Origin: Pseudomonadota bacterium
GTDB taxonomy: Bacteria; Pseudomonadota; Alphaproteobacteria; UBA9655
DNA length: 12,867 nt
Direction of reading: 5' to 3'
NCBI GenBank assembly: GCA_021809225.1
Contig: JAKBAL010000015.1
Location: forward strand, 1 to 12,867
Below the pieces are notes generated by a model. The model was not told the DNA's origin. It made no database searches and saw only the letters and a program-made list of their open reading frames with translations. Both the position numbers and the translations under genes were made by a program. Shown piece after piece: positions 1-5,626 of this stretch (position 1 is its first letter; each line of letters opens with the position of its first letter).

Positions 1-2
1 AA

Positions 3-71
3 AAGAAGATTCGGTATACGATAAAAACTAAAGTCATATATCCCAATGAGAATATTGATGAGGCAGTATAA
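3..71 (+). CDS. Possible 3' end of a plus-strand gene cut by the window edge
   Basis: One plus-strand frame is open from base 3 to a TAA at 69-71 and encodes about 22 mixed polar/hydrophobic residues that would pass for coding sequence. It would converge on the lipoprotein gene that ends at 104. A second frame, open from base 2 to a TAA at 29-31, is equally possible. The stretch is too short to judge and no family is recognised. Otherwise bases 72-103 hold nothing I can identify, and there is no clear terminator hairpin between the convergent ends. Confidence 0.2.
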   Translation, partial: KKIRYTIKTKVIYPNENIDEAV

Positions 72-103
72 TATTTTAATAAAAATCAGTACCATAAGCC
101 CCC

Positions 104-916
104 CTAGTTCCTTCCCTGCCAAACACGAGTTTCATTTAAAGAGGTTGTATTATCTTTAGGAATGAGTCCGGAATACTGCCTTGTTTGTTGAATAACCTCA
201 AAGTAAGTAACATTATTCATAACCATGTCATCGGGAAGGTCAACTCTTCCTACATTCTTTGCCTGCCGTATATCACCAGCAAGACCATAGGCGAGAGCAA
301 GATTTTGTCTGATACGAGGCGTAACATTAGGACAACGAACCAATCTTTCCAAGATTCGAATAGCTTCAGACTCATTGCCAGCAAGAGCCATCGAAAGAGC
401 TAAGTTACTTTCAAAAGAGATATTCGTTGGCTCAAGTTCCATCGCTGCCCGATAATTAGCTTGAGCAACTTCGTGATCATTTATCATATCAAGAGCAATA
501 CCATATCCATTGAAGGCCCTAGCATTGCGAGGATTATATTTGAGCGCATTATCAAAAGCATTAATAGCATTTTCTGGTTGATCAATAAGAAGGTAAACTA
601 ATCCCAGACCCGTAAATGCCCCTGAAGACTTGGGAAACAAGGCAATGGCTTTGTCAAATGCTTGCTTGGCTTCAACAAGTGCATTTGCATCTATCAGAGC
701 CATTCCTAGCCCCAAGTATGCTTTCATACAACCAGGGCACTCTGTTATGATATCTCGGTAACTCTTAATTGCTTGCGGAACGTCCCCTCGAGCACGTGCT
801 ATTTCTGCCGCCTTAAGGTTAGGATGGTCTTCATAGGGTGGAGAAACTAAATCGGACGTGCATCCGCCAAGAAAACTTGCGAAAATCACAGCGCAAAACA
901 TTCTCCCAATTTTCAT
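104..916 (-). CDS. TPR-repeat lipoprotein, TadD-like
   Basis: Predicted 270-residue lipoprotein. It begins with a short basic n-region and a hydrophobic stretch, and ends the signal in the lipobox LGGC with the lipidated Cys at residue 19. About six TPR units cover residues 32-220, with typical AYLGLGMAL, AFTGLGLVYL and AFNGYGIALD helices. The final TPR followed by a segment resembling RxDL...NNxxYF is what TadD-type proteins of the tight-adherence (Flp pilus) system look like; there TadD is an outer-membrane pilotin-type lipoprotein. No other tad/cpa gene lies beside it, so a role in pilus assembly is inference, and it may be a generic TPR scaffold. An ATG seven codons upstream (937) is possible. 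I prefer 916 because AGGGAC lies 6 nt before it and the likely promoter (-10 at 952-947) would leave 937 almost leaderless. Confidence 0.85.
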   Translation of the reverse strand: MKIGRMFCAVIFASFLGGCTSDLVSPPYEDHPNLKAAEIARARGDVPQAIKSYRDIITECPGCMKAYLGLGMALIDANALVEAKQAFDKAIALFPKSSGAFTGLGLVYLLIDQPENAINAFDNALKYNPRNARAFNGYGIALDMINDHEVAQANYRAAMELEPTNISFESNLALSMALAGNESEAIRILERLVRCPNVTPRIRQNLALAYGLAGDIRQAKNVGRVDLPDDMVMNNVTYFEVIQQTRQYSGLIPKDNTTSLNETRVWQGRN

Positions 917-946
917 AACTAAGTCCCTGTTAAACATTTTTTATTT

Positions 947-952
947 ATTATA
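947..952 (-). promoter_or_regulatory. Candidate -10 element for the TPR lipoprotein gene
   Basis: A perfect TATAAT sits on the minus strand 30 nt before the ATG at 916. Transcription would start near 940 and give a leader of about 24 nt that contains the AGGGAC ribosome binding site. No good -35 hexamer is visible 16-18 nt upstream, so this is a half-promoter call. The 187-nt gap between this gene and the divergent MFS gene is AT-rich; on the plus strand I see no convincing promoter (TTGCAA 17 nt before TAAATA, around 1028-1056, is the best weak match). Confidence 0.4.
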
Positions 953-1124
953 AATCGTCCAGACCTTAGCATAGATTTTAAAAAAGTCACTGGCTTGTCT
1001 CATTTTTTTTTGCTTTGACGAAGATTGTTGCAAAAAAACAACTCATTCCTTAAATATATACCTGGACAGCCTCACCCTATTTATGAGAAATCACTACGAT
1101 GACTTTTAAGTATTTTCATAGCAT

Positions 1125-2330
1125 ATGACCGCAGCTTCAAAATCCATTCCTTCCATCCCTCTTAGTATTTGGGCCTTGGGAAGTGTCTCATTTTTGATGA
1201 AAATTTCTTCAGTAATTGTTTTTAGCCTCACCCCATTATTTGTCACACAAGTTTTAGGTGCAAGCACACTTACATTAGGGTTATTAGAAGGTTTTGTTGA
1301 AGCCACAACTCTTTTCAGCAAATTTTTTGCAGGAATTTTAAGTGATACAATTCATAAAAGAAAAGGAATCATTGCCGCTGGCTATGTTTTAGCTTTAATT
1401 TCTCGCCCTATTTTAGGACTTGCCACCAGCATGGGGGGGGTATTTTTAGGAAGAGCCTTTGACCGTCTTGGCAATGGGCTAGACGTAACGCCCCGAGATG
1501 CCCTGGTGGGTGATCTCGCACCTCCGCAAATTAAAGGAGCTTGCTACGGTCTTAGAGAATCTTTATCGCGAGCAGGGTCTTTTTCAGGTTCTGTTCTGGT
1601 GGTTGGTCTTTTATGGCTGACTCAAAATGATTATTCTCTTTTATATTGGCTAGGGTCTATCCCAACAGCTCTTGCCTTAATTGTTCTTCTTATTTTTGTG
1701 AAAGATCCTGTCAGTGAAAAATTTCAAAACAAAAAAGTTAAGAAGAAAATAAAATTCAAAGCTATTCTAAAAGATATTCTACATTTACCCATGATTTTTT
1801 GGCTGACTCTTCTTTTAAGCGGCCTCTTCATGATCTCCAACTTTTCTGGCGCTTTTTTAATTTTAAGTGCCGAGAAGACGGGTATTGATATCCATTTGAT
1901 TCCTCTTGTCATGGTTGTCCAGAATATGGCTACAACAATGACTGCTTATCCGGTGGGGTATCTTTCTGATAAAATGGGAAGACGTTCGATGATGGCCTTA
2001 GGAATCGTACTCGTTATCGTCTCAAATCTTCTTTTAGCTATGGGGGGATCCATTTATGTTGTTTTAGGAGGGGTTTTTCTTTGGGGAGCTGAAATGGGGA
2101 TCACGCAGAGCATCTTGGCTGTTTTTCTTGCAGATTCCTGTCCGCAAAATTTGAGAGGAACGGGGTTTGGTCTTTTCCATCTTGTCAATGGCGTGTGCTT
2201 AATCATAGCCAATACTCTTTCTGGATGGGTTTGGAGCGAGATTGGGCCTACATACATGTTCTATACCAGCGCTGTTATAGCCGCCTGTTCAGCACTCGTA
2301 TTGCCATTTATACACAAAAAAACTTCATGA
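1125..2330 (+). CDS. Major facilitator superfamily transporter
   Basis: 401 residues with about 12 hydrophobic segments arranged as 6+6 around a basic central loop (residues ~193-212, Lys-rich), so it is an inner-membrane secondary transporter. Motif A of the MFS appears after helix 2 (GILSDTIHKRK, ~69-79) and again in the second half (GYLSDKMGRRS, ~278-288). The N-terminal helix plus the RLGNGL..TPRDALVGD block at ~114-129 places it in a group usually annotated simply as MFS transporter and sometimes as multidrug-efflux-like. The substrate cannot be told from sequence. The start is the first ATG after an in-frame TAG at 1119, and its ribosome binding site is weak. Its stop overlaps a possible ATG of the next gene (ATGA at 2327-2330), so the two may be co-transcribed. 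A G8 tract at 1433-1440 lies in the coding region and the frame is intact. Confidence 0.9.
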   Translation: MTAASKSIPSIPLSIWALGSVSFLMKISSVIVFSLTPLFVTQVLGASTLTLGLLEGFVEATTLFSKFFAGILSDTIHKRKGIIAAGYVLALISRPILGLATSMGGVFLGRAFDRLGNGLDVTPRDALVGDLAPPQIKGACYGLRESLSRAGSFSGSVLVVGLLWLTQNDYSLLYWLGSIPTALALIVLLIFVKDPVSEKFQNKKVKKKIKFKAILKDILHLPMIFWLTLLLSGLFMISNFSGAFLILSAEKTGIDIHLIPLVMVVQNMATTMTAYPVGYLSDKMGRRSMMALGIVLVIVSNLLLAMGGSIYVVLGGVFLWGAEMGITQSILAVFLADSCPQNLRGTGFGLFHLVNGVCLIIANTLSGWVWSEIGPTYMFYTSAVIAACSALVLPFIHKKTS

Positions 2331-2437
2331 GGATCTTGCCAGTTGCTCATACAAAAGTTATGCCTTGTTCAAATAAGTTGGAAACTGTAGGTTATAGGCA
2401 ATTCAGTTTTTTAAAAAATGGGGATAGACGCTTACCT

Positions 2438-4225
2438 ATGAGGAAGAAGATATATAATCCTTCTGTTAGCACTTTATGTGACGCTCTTTTTTCTTGGCCT
2501 TTAGCTTCAGCCATAGGATTGATGCTCATTTGTCTAGAATATAATCAGGCATGGGCAGATAATAGAGATGTTCCAGGATTACCTATAGCACGTCTTGCGC
2601 TTCCCTTAATCTCGTCTCCTACAGAAATTGGTCCTTCTACAGGAACTGCCGTTGGGGAAAAAGTAGTAGAGCTTAAAAACATGATGCAAAATGCGGGTAG
2701 ACGCGCATCTTCCAGCATCCAATCCATTCGCAATCAGTATGAAAAAGCAATTATAGAGGTCAACCAATATCACTGCATTGTGGGTGAGATTGAAGCCAAG
2801 CTGCAGCTTGGAACAACTCCCTCAAACCCTCAACTGATTGAGCTACGAAACAGAGCCCTTCAACAATTAGATGAAATTTCTGGCACGATTAGCACGATGG
2901 ATAGTCTTGCCTCAGAATTTTCTAAGAATTCTGAGCAAGTTCAAGTTCTCGCGTCTCATGTTGAAAGTTCTTTACGCATGCCAGGGGCTGTGGATGAAGA
3001 CCACGCTCACCTTATCTTAATGTCTGACGAGCTTTCGACAATGAACGCAGCCATTTCCCAAAGCCTCGATATCCTTAATGCCAATACCCAACGGCAAAGT
3101 GAGTGGTTGACTCTTGAACGCATTCATTTAGCTAATCTTTCTTCAGCGATTGATAGGGGGAAAATTTTCATCTCCCCACAAGAAGAAGCCTCTAAATATC
3201 CAATCCCTTTAGCTCTTCCAGAAATAAGTCTTTCTCCTCAAAAGGAAACTCATTCACATCCTTCTCCAAAGAGGCATACTCAAAGCCCACTTCAAAGCAA
3301 AGACTTTCCTAAAGAATTAAGCTCGGAATTTCGTCCCCAAACCCCTATTCCTCAAATCCATCAAGAGGTGCTTCAAGAAATAGCTCAGTCTTCTGAGGAA
3401 AAAACAACCCCTCTGCCCCTTCTCCCTATCTCTGAAACTCATCAAGATGACATGGCCATAACCTATGAAATGGCATCACCTGAACCTCTTACTCCTATTC
3501 CTACTCCCCCAAAAATGCAAATTGTCAACGAAGAGATCGATCAACCTCTTCAGGAAGAAGCCATGCCTTCAGAACCTGGAGCCATTCTTCCCCAAATTGC
3601 CAGCGAAGAGATCGATCAGCCTCTTCAGGAAGAAGCCATGCCTTCAGAACCTGAAGCCATTCTTCCTCAAATTGCCAGCGAAGAGGTTGCTCAACCTCTT
3701 CAGGAAGAAGCTATGCCTTCAGAACCTGAAGCCATTCTTCCCCAAATTGTCAACGAAGAGGTTGATCAATACTCTCAGGAACCCGAAGCTATTGTTCAAG
3801 CTCCCATCCTTCCTCAAGAACAGCCCCTTCCCTTAGTTGCTGTAGCCCCACATCCTAAAGTTCAACCTCTCCCTGAGGAAAAAACCACTCCGCCTCTCCA
3901 TGCAGGAAGTGATCCTTCAGCACAACCTATTTCTTATTCCACAGCGGCTAAAGGTCGATCTCATTTAGTTCTATTAGACCCTGACCAAGAGATCCGGAAC
4001 CAAAAATGGGTTCTTATTTCTTCTGCAAGAAGAGGTCTTAGGTCTCCCTCCGACATTTTAGAAATTGTTAATATCATGGGAGAAAATGGACCCTCCTCTC
4101 GTGGGGAAGAGGTCAAAAATTTACTTATGGAAGAAGGGCACATTAAGGATGAACAACTTCGCGTCATCAATGTTCAGGGTGAAGAAAATCAAAAGGGTCA
4201 ACTTTATATCTTTAGTGAAAAGTGA
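2438..4225 (+). CDS. Exported protein of unknown function, coiled/helical plus Pro-rich repeat linker
   Basis: 595 residues from the chosen start. A basic start (MRKK), a hydrophobic core (~residues 22-37) and AWA before Asp look like a Sec signal peptide. Residues ~70-235 are predicted by eye to be helical, with coiled-coil character (heptad-like LQQLDEIS..., VESSL). Residues ~245-505 are low-complexity Pro/Glu/Gln/Ser sequence that contains three 25-residue tandem repeats. The last ~89 residues form a folded alpha/beta-like domain with R-x-EEVKNLL-x-EEG...LRVINVQGEE...LYIF. This recalls the second half of OmpA-like domains, but the peptidoglycan-contacting Asp motif is not evident. A long flexible linker between an envelope-exported helical domain and a small C-terminal domain suits a periplasm-spanning protein, but no function is recognised. 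An in-frame ATG at 2327 overlaps the MFS stop and would give 632 residues, burying the signal peptide; I therefore prefer 2438, although neither start has a good ribosome binding site. Confidence 0.75.
   Translation: MRKKIYNPSVSTLCDALFSWPLASAIGLMLICLEYNQAWADNRDVPGLPIARLALPLISSPTEIGPSTGTAVGEKVVELKNMMQNAGRRASSSIQSIRNQYEKAIIEVNQYHCIVGEIEAKLQLGTTPSNPQLIELRNRALQQLDEISGTISTMDSLASEFSKNSEQVQVLASHVESSLRMPGAVDEDHAHLILMSDELSTMNAAISQSLDILNANTQRQSEWLTLERIHLANLSSAIDRGKIFISPQEEASKYPIPLALPEISLSPQKETHSHPSPKRHTQSPLQSKDFPKELSSEFRPQTPIPQIHQEVLQEIAQSSEEKTTPLPLLPISETHQDDMAITYEMASPEPLTPIPTPPKMQIVNEEIDQPLQEEAMPSEPGAILPQIASEEIDQPLQEEAMPSEPEAILPQIASEEVAQPLQEEAMPSEPEAILPQIVNEEVDQYSQEPEAIVQAPILPQEQPLPLVAVAPHPKVQPLPEEKTTPPLHAGSDPSAQPISYSTAAKGRSHLVLLDPDQEIRNQKWVLISSARRGLRSPSDILEIVNIMGENGPSSRGEEVKNLLMEEGHIKDEQLRVINVQGEENQKGQLYIFSEK
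3530..3793 (+). repeat. 75-bp in-frame tandem repeat, three copies plus a degenerate partial
   Basis: Units start at 3530, 3605 and 3680, each exactly 75 nt (25 codons). A shortened fourth unit runs from 3755. Each encodes the pattern EE-[IV]-x-QPLQEEAMPSEPxAILPQI. Copies differ by a few substitutions (Gly/Glu before AIL, IDQ/VAQ, IAS/IVN). The fourth unit lacks the EEAMPS part. The repeats extend a disordered linker, and copy number can change without breaking the frame. Confidence 0.95.
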
Positions 4226-4272
4226 TAGCGTGACCTTATGATTTCTGGTAACCATTGGTGCAATTAAATAGC

Positions 4273-5499
4273 TTAAAATTCTTTGCACTCCCTAAATTTG
4301 CTCACAGAAAACCCAGCTGTTTCTAAGTCTTTGATGATTAAATCTGTGTGTTCAACACCGCGAGTTTCAATCATGACATCAAGCTCTGCCATTTTAATAG
4401 AAATCTCATAGAAAAGACGTTGATGTTTGACTTCAATGATATTGCTTTGATGATGAGCAATGATACCTGCTACCTGCTCTAAAACACCTGGAACGTCATT
4501 TATTTTAATCCGTAAGTGAGTGAGGCATCCTTCATGAATTTGACCACGCATCCTAATCGCAGAAAAAATGCGCGCATCAATATTCCCTCCGCTTACCACA
4601 ATCCCCACTTTTTTGTATCTAAAAAGGGATGGGTTATGCAAAAGAGCAGCAAGACCAGCGGCCCCTGCCCCTTCGGCAATGATATTTTGCTTACACGCGA
4701 ACAGATCGACTGCGTGCTCAATCTCTTCTTCTGTTACAATGATAATGCCTTCAAGATTGTTTTTCAAAATCAGTTGAGGAAGCTGTCCCGGACTCTTGAC
4801 GGCAATCCCATCCGCAAGTGTTGCCCCTTCTTTTTTGGTCTCGATTGTCCCATATAAAACGTGAGACATAGAAGCGTACCCTTCCACTTCAACCCCATAA
4901 ATTTTGATACTGGGTTTTAACGCCTTCGCCGCCAACGCTATGCCTGAACAAAGCCCTCCCCCTCCAATAGGGACCAACAGCACTTCAAGCCCAGGACAAG
5001 CTTCAAGCATTTCAATCCCAATCGTCCCCTGTCCTGAAATCACGGCTGGATCATCATAGGGATGGATAAGGGTAAGGTTTTCTGTGTCAGCCATCTCTTT
5101 TGCAACTAAATAAGACTCATCAAGCGACTGACCAGCAAGCACCACACGAGCCCCCCATTTTTCTGTATTTCCCACTTTTGTTGGAGGGGTAAAAAGGGGC
5201 ATGACAATCGTTGCGGGGATACGTAGGTTATAGGCATCCAGGGCTACCGCTTGGGCATGATTTCCCGCAGACATAGCGATGACCCCACGTTGCAGAACAT
5301 CTTGAGGCAAGCTCTTCAATTTCACATAGGCCCCTCTTTCTTTAAAGGAGCCTGTTTCTTGGAAATTCTCTAATTTTAGAAAAACTTCTGCACCCGTAGC
5401 ACCCGAAAGGGAGGGGGAATACAGAGTTGGCGTTTCAATCACCACTCCTCGTAATAAAGCTCTGGCTTTTCGAATATCATCAAAAGTGGGAAGGGTCAT
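4273..5499 (-). CDS. ilvA: Threonine ammonia-lyase (threonine dehydratase), single ACT domain form
   Basis: 408-residue cytoplasmic PLP enzyme that converts L-threonine to 2-oxobutanoate and ammonia. This is the entry to isoleucine synthesis or to threonine catabolism; such enzymes often also act on serine. The fold-type II signature is clear: the Schiff-base Lys in GSFKERGA (Lys53), SAGNHAQ at ~77-83, the Gly-rich phosphate loop PIGGGGL at ~177-183, and VSGGN near 302-306. A C-terminal ACT domain follows (~327-398, starting at LRIKINDVPGVLEQV). This length and single ACT domain match the medium form, not E. coli IlvA (about 514 aa) or TdcB (about 329 aa, no ACT). A TTG codon at 5520 extends the frame, but the ATG at 5499 has AGGAA 7 nt upstream. 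No other ilv gene is adjacent, so a biosynthetic versus catabolic role cannot be settled. The 127 nt before it hold no convincing promoter or terminator. Confidence 0.95.
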   Translation of the reverse strand: MTLPTFDDIRKARALLRGVVIETPTLYSPSLSGATGAEVFLKLENFQETGSFKERGAYVKLKSLPQDVLQRGVIAMSAGNHAQAVALDAYNLRIPATIVMPLFTPPTKVGNTEKWGARVVLAGQSLDESYLVAKEMADTENLTLIHPYDDPAVISGQGTIGIEMLEACPGLEVLLVPIGGGGLCSGIALAAKALKPSIKIYGVEVEGYASMSHVLYGTIETKKEGATLADGIAVKSPGQLPQLILKNNLEGIIIVTEEEIEHAVDLFACKQNIIAEGAGAAGLAALLHNPSLFRYKKVGIVVSGGNIDARIFSAIRMRGQIHEGCLTHLRIKINDVPGVLEQVAGIIAHHQSNIIEVKHQRLFYEISIKMAELDVMIETRGVEHTDLIIKDLETAGFSVSKFRECKEF

Positions 5500-5626
5500 G
5501 AAGGGATTCCTATTAGCCAACGACCTTTAACTGTTGTTGTGCACGGGCCTACTCGTATGCCCACTATCCAATATGATCCTTAATAACTGGTTAAGTCATT
5601 CACACAGACGCCTACTTCCAAGAAGA

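Noticed and set aside
3530..3793. CRISPR-like direct repeats
   Set aside because: The units are contiguous, with no spacers, and are in frame within a coding linker; this is a coding tandem repeat.
3465..3836. 123-codon plus-strand open frame rich in Lys/Leu/Phe
   Set aside because: It is the out-of-frame reading of the 75-bp repeats, has no ribosome binding site, and lies inside a well-supported gene.
4235..4262. Small palindrome TGGTAACCA between the convergent gene ends as a shared terminator
   Set aside because: The stem is very short with no loop and no T-run; no stable terminator is evident.
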